Source: Cyanobacteria bacterium UBA9579
GTDB taxonomy: Bacteria > Cyanobacteriota > Vampirovibrionia > Gastranaerophilales > UBA9579
Direction: 5' to 3'
NCBI GenBank assembly: GCA_003499585.1
Contig: DNSU01000023.1
Location: 1 to 21,872, forward strand
Length of the DNA: 21,872 nt
The position numbers and the translations under genes are program-made. The notes under the pieces were generated by a model that was given only the letters and a program-made list of their open reading frames with translations, was not told the origin of the DNA and did no database searches. Positions 15,499 through 21,872 of this stretch are shown here, piece by piece (within the stretch, counting starts at the first letter, position 1; every line of letters starts with the position of its first letter).

Positions 15499-16494
15499 TT
15501 ATTTCTTTGAATTCTTTCTATTTACGATATCAAAGTATAAAAATGTATAACAGGCACTGCCTAAAGGCAGCATAAGTGAGGTAATTAACCCACCTGCAAT
15601 CGTTAAAACTACAGTATGAGAGATATCAGTAATGCAAACTCCAGGATTAGCAGGAGTAGAACACAAGCTAAAATAAGGCTGAGAGCCCATTTGTGTCATG
15701 TTTCCCAACAATGCTGCTGTATATGCCTTGACAGGAGGGATTGCATGGGCCACCATGCCTGTTTTATCCAGCAAAATCTGAAATATTGGAGGAACTATAG
15801 CACTTGTTATGATAAATAAAATAATTCCGAGGGAAAATGTCCTCCAAAAATTTCCTTCAACAAGCCTCCAGCTCTTTTTTAGAACATCTATTGCGGATAT
15901 AGTTTCAAAAGCGAATACCTGAAAGCTTAAACTTAGATATATAGACACTATTGCCACTATAAATAATGCAGCCAATTCTAATGCTACAAATCCAAATAAT
16001 GTAGCAGAATTAATGCCAGATAATAGTATTACTGCCGGTAGAGTTAGAGCTAAAAGCCATATTCCTGATAATACAAGGACTAAAAGAATATAATCTTTAG
16101 ACCTGAGCTTTACAGACTGATTTTGAATCTTCATTTCTGTAAGTTTAAGACTGCCTTGCTTATTTATACTGGCAATCATGGAATTTAGCGAGACCATTGC
16201 TACCATATAGTCCCAGAATGCTTTAAGAAATATAAAAAATCCCGGTGTGATTACTACAATAAGCAGCAGAAAAAACTGTAAAACATTACCTGCATTAATG
16301 CCTGAAGGAAATACCTGATGTGAATTTTGCGTCAGCCAATAAGTAGGATATAAAATTAAAAATACGCCGATTAATTGGCCAAATACAGGAAACATCATCA
16401 CTCTGGATAATGGAATAAGGTTTTTAATATAGATTAAAAACCCTTCAAAAATAATCTGAAAAATATTCATTAACTGCGATTTTGATTTACTCAT
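15499..16494 (-). CDS. polytopic membrane protein, GPDPase-membrane-domain/YciC-like
   Basis: This 331-residue integral membrane protein has about six hydrophobic segments. The central stretch FAFETISAIDVLKKSWRLVEGNFWRTFSLGIILFII resembles the repeated SAIDALKKSW...FW pattern of the glycerophosphoryl diester phosphodiesterase membrane domain and of YciC/DUF975-like proteins, whose role is largely unknown. The loop between the last two segments holds two cysteines (SLCSTPANPGVC) that could form a disulfide outside the membrane. The N-terminus carries an amphipathic basic segment before the first span. The start has GAG seven bases upstream. It is divergent from the PHP gene. A membrane-homeostasis role is a guess from the family. 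Confidence 0.75.
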   Translation of the reverse strand: MSKSKSQLMNIFQIIFEGFLIYIKNLIPLSRVMMFPVFGQLIGVFLILYPTYWLTQNSHQVFPSGINAGNVLQFFLLLIVVITPGFFIFLKAFWDYMVAMVSLNSMIASINKQGSLKLTEMKIQNQSVKLRSKDYILLVLVLSGIWLLALTLPAVILLSGINSATLFGFVALELAALFIVAIVSIYLSLSFQVFAFETISAIDVLKKSWRLVEGNFWRTFSLGIILFIITSAIVPPIFQILLDKTGMVAHAIPPVKAYTAALLGNMTQMGSQPYFSLCSTPANPGVCITDISHTVVLTIAGGLITSLMLPLGSACYTFLYFDIVNRKNSKK

Positions 16495-16629
16495 AATTGT
16501 CTCACTCTATAAACTCTGTTAGATAATTATAACCACTTATAGTTTTTTATGTAACCAAAAGACTTTTATCCTAAATAAGAGTAAAATAAGTTAAGTAACG
16601 ATTTGAAATATGTTCTACCTTATTTTACT

Positions 16630-17277
16630 ATGCAAAGTATGATAGAGTCTTTAAAAAATTTAAAAAAGTCTGATTTTTTCGAAAACGCCAATCTTCACAT
16701 ACATACACACTTTTCAGATGGCATTCTTTCACCGCAGGAAGTAATAGAAAAAGCCAGAGCAAGCAATCTTAAACTAATCTCAATAACAGATCACAACTCT
16801 ATTGAGGCATATAACCATATTCCCCATGGAGATCTAGGTGATTTACAGCTTATAACAGGGGTTGAGTTTGACTGCTGGTATAAAACCAATTTCATCCATA
16901 TTCTTGGCTATGGTTTTGATATTAACGATAAAAAAATAAAACAGTTATGCGCAAAAGACTTGAATGGCACAAGATATGATATTATAAGAATTTTCAGCAA
17001 AAGAAAAGCTCCGCAGGTAATTAAAGCAATAAAAGAAGCAGGTGGAATTGCTGTTATTGCACATCCTGCTTGTTGTTGGAATATGAATCTTAAAAAAATG
17101 ATAAAAGAATTGCAATCTTTTGGTCTTGATGGAGTGGAAGTGTACTACCCATATACAGGCCATAGGGCAATAGTTAAATTTTATAGTGATGATCAAATAA
17201 AAGAATACGCCACAAAACTAAATCTATTAATCACAGGCGGCACCGACTGCCATAGCGATAATATAACCGGCAGATAA
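16630..17277 (+). CDS. short PHP-domain metal-dependent phosphoesterase
   Basis: PHP proteins hydrolyse phosphoesters using a three-metal centre. From ATG 16630 (215 residues) the full ligand set is visible: HIHTHFSD (His 23, His 25, Asp 30), ITDHNS (His 55), GVEFD (Glu 79), FIHILGYG (His 90), IAHPA (His 145) and GGTDCHSD (Asp 206, His 208). The segment between the HILGYGFD strand and AGGIAVIAHP is only about 40 residues, while in YciV/TrpH-like members it is about 100, so the helical subdomain is shortened. The start is uncertain: an in-frame TTG at 16603 and an ATG at 16639 are alternatives, and none has a good ribosome site. The substrate is unknown; relatives act on nucleotides or histidinol phosphate. 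Confidence 0.88.
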   Translation: MQSMIESLKNLKKSDFFENANLHIHTHFSDGILSPQEVIEKARASNLKLISITDHNSIEAYNHIPHGDLGDLQLITGVEFDCWYKTNFIHILGYGFDINDKKIKQLCAKDLNGTRYDIIRIFSKRKAPQVIKAIKEAGGIAVIAHPACCWNMNLKKMIKELQSFGLDGVEVYYPYTGHRAIVKFYSDDQIKEYATKLNLLITGGTDCHSDNITGR

Positions 17278-17334
17278 TACATAATTTTAATCAGAATTTA
17301 TACAAAACGTAAAATGAGCATGTTTTCACCAAAA

Positions 17335-17417
17335 ACCAAGATGTCATGCCGAACTGACTGCATTTGTTGACAAGCTTGTGAGTCTTACAAATGTGTCCCT
17401 ACTTGGTGTTTCGGCAT
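17335..17417. repeat. nested palindromic repeat, interrupted ATGCCGAA...TTCGGCAT type
   Basis: Outer arms ATGCCGAA (17346-17353) and TTCGGCAT (17410-17417) enclose CATTTGT/ACAAATG (17361-17367 and 17387-17393), which enclose the palindrome ACAAGCTTGT (17370-17379). A further pair, ACCAAG (17335-17340) and CTTGGT (17402-17407), would cross the outer stem. The outer sequence GTCATGCCGAACT and TTTCGGCAT resembles a very widespread short palindrome that usually reads GTCATGCCGAACTTGTTTCGGCAT; here about 50 bases stand between the halves. It lies between the PHP gene and the DUF4013-like gene, 58 bases after the PHP stop. Confidence 0.65.
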
Positions 17418-17460
17418 TTTCCCAATTTTGGATTGCAGCTTAGAATTGAAATGCGGACAG

Positions 17461-17485
17461 ATCCTGAAACAAGTTCAGGATGACG
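17461..17485. repeat. widespread short palindrome, ATCCTGAA-ACAAG-TTCAGGAT
   Basis: The arms ATCCTGAA (17461-17468) and TTCAGGAT (17474-17481) surround ACAAG. On the minus strand the element reads GTCATCCTGAACTTGTTT and then CAGGATCTGTCC. From memory this is one of the commonest short repeats in diverse bacterial genomes. Its minus-strand copy supplies the last Ser codons and the TGA stop of the gene at 17475-18380. It faces the related element at 17346 in opposite orientation, so the two could also act as the ends of one unit of about 145 bases. Confidence 0.75.
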
Positions 17486-18380
17486 ATATTCGTGAACTAA
17501 GCTCACTTTCCCTGATTTTATTCAGGCCAATCATATAAGCCTGATAAAATAAATGTTGTAATCCTAGTATTACTGGGGCACTGATTATCATAAGCATAGC
17601 AAATCCCAAAATATTTACAAATATTAGAGGAGCTAGATGTTGATATATTACTGAAATAAAGATAATTAAAATCAGTAAAGTCCATCTTTTAATCATTTCA
17701 ATTACCGCTTTATTTCTGGACAATAGCAGCATTACTGAATCTAATAGCACATTAAGAATCAAAAACATTATTACTATTTGCATACGTAGTACAGATTGCA
17801 TAGGAATATATGTTATTGATACAAAACTAAAAAGTATAAGAAATAAGAGTAGATATTCTTTGTAAGCATATTTGAAAATTTTTAATATTTTTATAATATT
17901 AAAAGAATCTGTAAACTTAAGCTTATCAGAAAATGATGTAATCGCAATAATACTCGTAATTATAAAGAAGACTAGAACTACTGTTACTATTCCCAAATGA
18001 AAGTCCGATATATACGGCTTATTCTTTACAACATTAATCCATAAAATATAAACAGGAGAGAGATAACACAATAAGATACAACTAATCTGTAATCCTGCCC
18101 AATTAAGCTGTAATGCTGCCATAGGATCATCCATTCTAATGTTGATTAAATCAGGAAGGATTTTTTTATTATTGTTAATTAAGTTATTGCTAAGCTGAGC
18201 TAAATATCCGCATAAAGCCAGAAAAAATATAATTGTTATTGGAGAATTATCTCTACCCCAATATATATCATATAGAAATGCAAATAATATATACAGTAGA
18301 AGTATAAAAGTTCCTAATTTATACAGCAAATATTTCTCTTTAAAAAAATATGTAAAAGCTTCTTTAAAACTAATATTCAT
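17475..18380 (-). CDS. polytopic membrane protein, DUF4013-like
   Basis: This 301-residue protein has about eight membrane segments. The region GYLAQLSNNLINNNKKILPDL, near residues 58-78, has the form seen in DUF4013 proteins (GY...N...LP), and the C-terminal FYQAYMIGLNK also fits. The function of that family is unknown. The start ATG has AGG five bases upstream. The last residues (SRISSS and the stop) come from a palindromic repeat that overlaps the 3' end, so the native C-terminus may have been replaced or extended. It follows the AsmA-like gene by 119 bases and could share its transcript, although an AT palindrome lies between them. The composition is very rich in Ile and Leu, even for a membrane protein. 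Confidence 0.72.
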   Translation of the reverse strand: MNISFKEAFTYFFKEKYLLYKLGTFILLLYILFAFLYDIYWGRDNSPITIIFFLALCGYLAQLSNNLINNNKKILPDLINIRMDDPMAALQLNWAGLQISCILLCYLSPVYILWINVVKNKPYISDFHLGIVTVVLVFFIITSIIAITSFSDKLKFTDSFNIIKILKIFKYAYKEYLLLFLILFSFVSITYIPMQSVLRMQIVIMFLILNVLLDSVMLLLSRNKAVIEMIKRWTLLILIIFISVIYQHLAPLIFVNILGFAMLMIISAPVILGLQHLFYQAYMIGLNKIRESELSSRISSS

Positions 18381-18436
18381 ATTAACCTAATACCTTTTTC
18401 TAAAAAATCTATTTTTAAAACCATATACAGTTAATT

Positions 18437-18462
18437 TTATATTAATTTATAAATTAATATAA
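18437..18462. promoter_or_regulatory. perfect 26-base A/T-only palindrome between AsmA-like and DUF4013-like genes
   Basis: The arms TTATATTAATTTA and TAAATTAATATAA join without a spacer. It lies 57 bases before the DUF4013-like start and 38 bases after the AsmA-like stop. It is not a standard terminator, since the stem has no G or C. It could be an operator or an A/T-rich promoter element. It shares the AATTTATAA core with the palindrome at 1724-1750. Confidence 0.4.
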
Positions 18463-18499
18463 CTTTTAATTTTTATTTTATTAGGACTTATGCAAAATC

Positions 18500-21400
18500 T
18501 TAATCTACCCATCTAAAGCTTTGGACTGATTTTGGATCGTAGAAATCACCCTCAATTTCTACGGCAAAGCGTCTGAATTTACCGTTGCCAAGCCCAAGTA
18601 CAGGAATTTTACTTAATCCCGGGATAACATCAATCAGGCCTTTATCAGGAGAAGAAGGCAGGAAGCCTAGCCCTGGAATAAATCCAATGAATGTATTAAT
18701 AGAAACACTACCAAGAGGGCCTAATAACCCTGATACTTTCTTGGATAGTCTGCCCAGAATCGTAATATCTGATATGTTAGTAACCATATCAATATTTCCT
18801 GACATATAAAGACTAAGGTTCTTACCCTGAGAAACTATATTATCAGCTTTTAATATACCGTCTTTAGCAACAACTACACCAGTTAATGACTGAAAATGTC
18901 CGGTTTCTTGAGGGGCAATAAGATCAAGAATATTATTTATGTTTAAACCACCCACGCCACTTTGAACAACATTAGCTGCTCTTAATAAATATTCAAGAGA
19001 ACCGAGTCTGACCAAACGGCCGTCTGTAATTTCAAAATTAGCAACTCCATTGGCATTTGCTATTAATTCTTCAGAGGTAGAGCCTCTGGTACGGAATTGT
19101 GCATCACCGTTCAAAATTCCATAAACTTCGTTAGGCAAACTTAATAAGGTAGTTGCAGCAGCGTTAGCCTGTAAATTCTTGGCTACTAAATCCACTCCCA
19201 AATCTGTTGTTTTTAAATTGTATAACATCTGACCGTTTGCATTACCACCGGCTGTTTCGAATGATAAGTTAGATACAGTCAGTAACCAGTCAGGAGTAAA
19301 GTCAAAGTTAGTGATTAAATTATTTGTAATCAGGTTATGAATAACAACTTCATCGGCAAATACCATGCCATTTTCAATAACAACAGGAGGTAAATCCATT
19401 TCACCTTGTTCTTCTATAGTTTGATTAAAAATTTCGGTTATCCTGTCAATATTCAATGATGGAGAATAAGCAACAAGGGATTTAATTAATACAGGGCTAT
19501 CAATAATATTAGATAATATTGCTTTAAGCTTTAAAGAGGAATCAGCAATAGTTATACTGCTATCTTTTATTATTATTTCGTTTTCATTAAGTGTAGAAAT
19601 AGCGTAATCAATAGCTATTTCTTTAGATGGTATTACTATGCCATTTAAAGACAGGTTACCAAGTATTTGAGGAGCTGTTACACGGCCTTGCAGTATTACA
19701 TTTCCAATAAATTCTCCTTGAGAAAAGAAAGGCTGGCCATTCTCAGTCTTAATGGCATTATTGAGTAAGGTTATATCGAACGGAGCGGGCGTTATTATAT
19801 GGAATTGCTCGAAAATAGGATTGGCTGTTTGTAAACCACTTATAGCACCGTTTATTTTCAACAATCTTTCAAGACTGGCTTCGGTATTTTGTATGCCTGC
19901 TGAAGAATTGCTTAATTCTAAAGGAGTATCAGTTACTGCAACTTCAAGGTTTTCAACATTTATTTTGTTTTGAGTACCATTTGCTTTTAAGCTAAATACT
20001 CTGATCCTGTCATCAGGTAAATTCAAATTAGCCTGAAAAGACAGTGAAGCTCCTTTGTTAAGGGTCATTTGTCCTAACAAATCCCATGCATTTGCTCTGC
20101 CTTTAATAGTTGCACTAATCGGGATAATCCCTTTTGCAACGATAGATTCAGTAAGGTATGGGTTAATGTATCTATTAATATCTACAGAATCAACTTCTGC
20201 TGATGTAACAATGTTTAATTTAGGCTGAGCCCTGTAATTATTTACAGTTCCGTCAAGATAAAATTTAGATTGCGATAACTTAGTATTCAGGCTATTAAAA
20301 GTAATAAACTCAGGAGTAACCTCCATACTTCCGCTGGTTAATTCAACAGGCATTTCTCCCTGTAAATATAATGCCTTTGCTCCATCAAATTCAATATAAG
20401 CCTTATATCCGTCAGGTTCTATATCTGCATTAATATTGACCTGCCCATCTAAATTTTCAAATTTTGCAATTTCGTCTTTGATCCCCTGCGGAACTATAGG
20501 AGCTTGAATCAATTCCTGAACTTTATCAAAAGCGAACTTTTGAGCTTTTAACTTAAGCTGAGGAATAAATGCACCTGCAGCATACCCTGTTACCTGACCG
20601 GCTATGCTTATAGGGATGCCAAGTACCTCTGCTTGAACTCCTTTTGTATAAACTCCTTCCGGGGTAACATGAATCTGGCCTTTTAAATCATTAACAGGAT
20701 ATCCTAGTTCTTTAGTAACTATAGATGCTTTATTCGTACTAAAATCAGCATATTCTAGCAGGTCTTTACTGTTTACTTTTCCTTTGATTTTAATTTTAGC
20801 ATCTGCATATCCTGATATTCTGGTAAAATTCTCCAGATTTTTCTCAGCTTCAATTAAAATAGGACTATTTTTAACAAATTTACGCCCAGAATCCAGATCT
20901 AATTTAGGAGAAGTTAGTACTAGATCAATATTTTCCGTGTCAATTGTACCGTTAACAGTAACCTGACTTTGTACAGCTGAGCCTTTTAAATCATTGAAAA
21001 ACACTTTTTCATCTTCATAACTCAGTTTACCGTTAACATCTTTAAACGACTCGGCATAACCTGCAAGAAGTGCTGTGGCTTTGTGAAGGTCCAGTTCACC
21101 TTTTGACTTCATAAGCTCTTCATTGCCTGTTAAATAAATAACTGTATCTGCATTACCGTATACTTCTTTAATATCTTTTAACGCCTCTTTGACTTCTTTA
21201 AGAAGAACGCTGTTAAAGACAACTTCTTGGCCATCAGCTAAATTCATATTAGGCATGGTAAGTTTCACATCTGAAAAGCCTGTAAGTGTTGTATACCCAT
21301 CAGCTATTACCTGTGATTCATCCATAAATCCTGATATGCCATTATACTCTACTCTGTCTTTGTTGAATTTTAGAGTGCCTTTTATATCATGGAATTTCCC

Positions 21401-21872
21401 GTAAAGATCTTCGTAGTACCCTCTTGCATTAAGTACTTCTAAAGCTCCATTAATATCAGGAATACTGGGAGCTCTAAAGCTGCCGCGAATATTCATATTA
21501 ACCTTGCCAGAACCTCTGCCATATATATCAGGAACAGGTCCAAGTTTGAAATTAAAAATATCCCTGATAACTAGAAGCATTTCACGGCCTTTGTATAAAT
21601 CAATAACTCCTGTTTTTACATTAAGATCTATGGTCTTATTTACAGGAGAAACTATCCCCGTAGCTTTGATAATTCCGAATTGATCAGTGTATGTAGTAGT
21701 ATCAAGAGATAATGTCTTGCCCAGAAACTCAATTTTACCAGAACCTTTAGGGACTTTTATAGGGTGTATACCGATTGACAGGTCATCATATTTTAAATCC
21801 CCAAATAAATCAGGAGTTTTCGGCCTGCCTTTTATGACCATGTTTACCCATAAATTACTGTCAATATTATGT
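18500..21872 (-). CDS. AsmA/TamB-like envelope protein, N-terminus beyond the window
   Basis: At least 1123 residues are visible and the frame stays open to the window edge, so the apparent ATG at 21841 is probably internal. The protein is a long series of beta-strand repeats of the type found in AsmA, TamB and YhdP (repeating beta-groove proteins), which form hydrophobic grooves thought to carry phospholipids between the inner and outer membranes. Repeated units of the form 'dvnGkLsyedekvffndlkG...vtvnGtI' run throughout. The C-terminal 230 residues resemble the AsmA_2 region (YGILNGDAQFRTRGSTSEELIAN, FEITDGRLVRLGSLEYLL, DGILKADNIVSQGKNLSLYMSG), then a hydrophobic Gly/Pro-rich part (GFIPGLGFLPSS) and a final FAVEIEGDFYDPKS strand pair. 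It implies a diderm envelope. An N-terminal membrane anchor is expected outside the window. Confidence 0.88.
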   Translation of the reverse strand, partial: HNIDSNLWVNMVIKGRPKTPDLFGDLKYDDLSIGIHPIKVPKGSGKIEFLGKTLSLDTTTYTDQFGIIKATGIVSPVNKTIDLNVKTGVIDLYKGREMLLVIRDIFNFKLGPVPDIYGRGSGKVNMNIRGSFRAPSIPDINGALEVLNARGYYEDLYGKFHDIKGTLKFNKDRVEYNGISGFMDESQVIADGYTTLTGFSDVKLTMPNMNLADGQEVVFNSVLLKEVKEALKDIKEVYGNADTVIYLTGNEELMKSKGELDLHKATALLAGYAESFKDVNGKLSYEDEKVFFNDLKGSAVQSQVTVNGTIDTENIDLVLTSPKLDLDSGRKFVKNSPILIEAEKNLENFTRISGYADAKIKIKGKVNSKDLLEYADFSTNKASIVTKELGYPVNDLKGQIHVTPEGVYTKGVQAEVLGIPISIAGQVTGYAAGAFIPQLKLKAQKFAFDKVQELIQAPIVPQGIKDEIAKFENLDGQVNINADIEPDGYKAYIEFDGAKALYLQGEMPVELTSGSMEVTPEFITFNSLNTKLSQSKFYLDGTVNNYRAQPKLNIVTSAEVDSVDINRYINPYLTESIVAKGIIPISATIKGRANAWDLLGQMTLNKGASLSFQANLNLPDDRIRVFSLKANGTQNKINVENLEVAVTDTPLELSNSSAGIQNTEASLERLLKINGAISGLQTANPIFEQFHIITPAPFDITLLNNAIKTENGQPFFSQGEFIGNVILQGRVTAPQILGNLSLNGIVIPSKEIAIDYAISTLNENEIIIKDSSITIADSSLKLKAILSNIIDSPVLIKSLVAYSPSLNIDRITEIFNQTIEEQGEMDLPPVVIENGMVFADEVVIHNLITNNLITNFDFTPDWLLTVSNLSFETAGGNANGQMLYNLKTTDLGVDLVAKNLQANAAATTLLSLPNEVYGILNGDAQFRTRGSTSEELIANANGVANFEITDGRLVRLGSLEYLLRAANVVQSGVGGLNINNILDLIAPQETGHFQSLTGVVVAKDGILKADNIVSQGKNLSLYMSGNIDMVTNISDITILGRLSKKVSGLLGPLGSVSINTFIGFIPGLGFLPSSPDKGLIDVIPGLSKIPVLGLGNGKFRRFAVEIEGDFYDPKSVQSFRWVD

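Noticed and set aside
15487..15499. AGTAC-GAA-GTACT hairpin at the end of the polytopic membrane protein gene
   Set aside because: A five-base stem overlapping the stop codon and without a T run in the gene's direction is not a credible terminator.
1..21872. CRISPR arrays, tRNA or rRNA genes, transposases, toxin-antitoxin pairs, phage genes
   Set aside because: Read for on both strands by eye; none of the expected repeat-spacer patterns, T-loop sequences or protein families was seen.

Overview
The window is AT-rich and gene-dense, with standard bacterial start and stop codons. It carries most of a peptidoglycan/division cluster (murF-mraY-murD-ftsW-murG), the 3' part of a very large AsmA/TamB-like envelope protein (which implies a two-membrane cell), a spmA-spmB pair, two tandem WYL-domain regulators, two tandem CxxCxxCC (YkgJ-type) proteins, a DUF4127 protein and a short PHP phosphoesterase. 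This mix, with the low GC, suggests a non-photosynthetic cyanobacterial relative of the Melainabacteria/Vampirovibrionia (Gastranaerophilales type). That assignment is inference from remembered gene content, not from a search. I see no tRNA, rRNA, CRISPR array, transposase or phage gene.

Layout. 247-1548 (minus): a two-gene unit with a low-complexity N/Q/P/Y-rich protein carrying a HEAT-like tail, then a small membrane protein. 1783-2909 (plus): two CxxCxxCC proteins behind a perfect AT palindrome holding -10-like boxes. 2910-4087 (minus): spmA and spmB, translationally coupled. 4433-6371 (plus): two WYL regulators behind an intergenic region with four copies of a TGTAAACTTT-like motif. 6382-12370 (minus): the mur/fts operon in the order murF, mraY, murD, ftsW, murG, with overlaps or very short gaps. 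12574-14787 (plus): a secreted protein and a DUF4127 protein, then a 20-bp-arm inverted repeat, then a 69-residue membrane-anchored protein (14931-15140). 15143-16494 (minus): a small zinc-ribbon protein and a polytopic membrane protein. 16630-17277 (plus): the PHP protein. 17335-17485: palindromic repeats of a widespread short type, one of which supplies the end of the next reading frame. 17475-18380 (minus): a DUF4013-like membrane protein. 18500 to the window edge (minus): the AsmA-like protein, missing its N-terminus.

The core theme is the cell envelope: precursor synthesis and lipid II formation (MurD, MurF, MraY, MurG), septal glycan polymerisation (FtsW), probable lipid traffic between membranes (AsmA-like), and several membrane or exported proteins of unknown role. 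I see no obvious new defence or mobile system. The best leads are the WYL pair with its repeated operator-like motif, the paired palindromic repeats that rewrite a gene end, and the structured element before the 69-residue protein.
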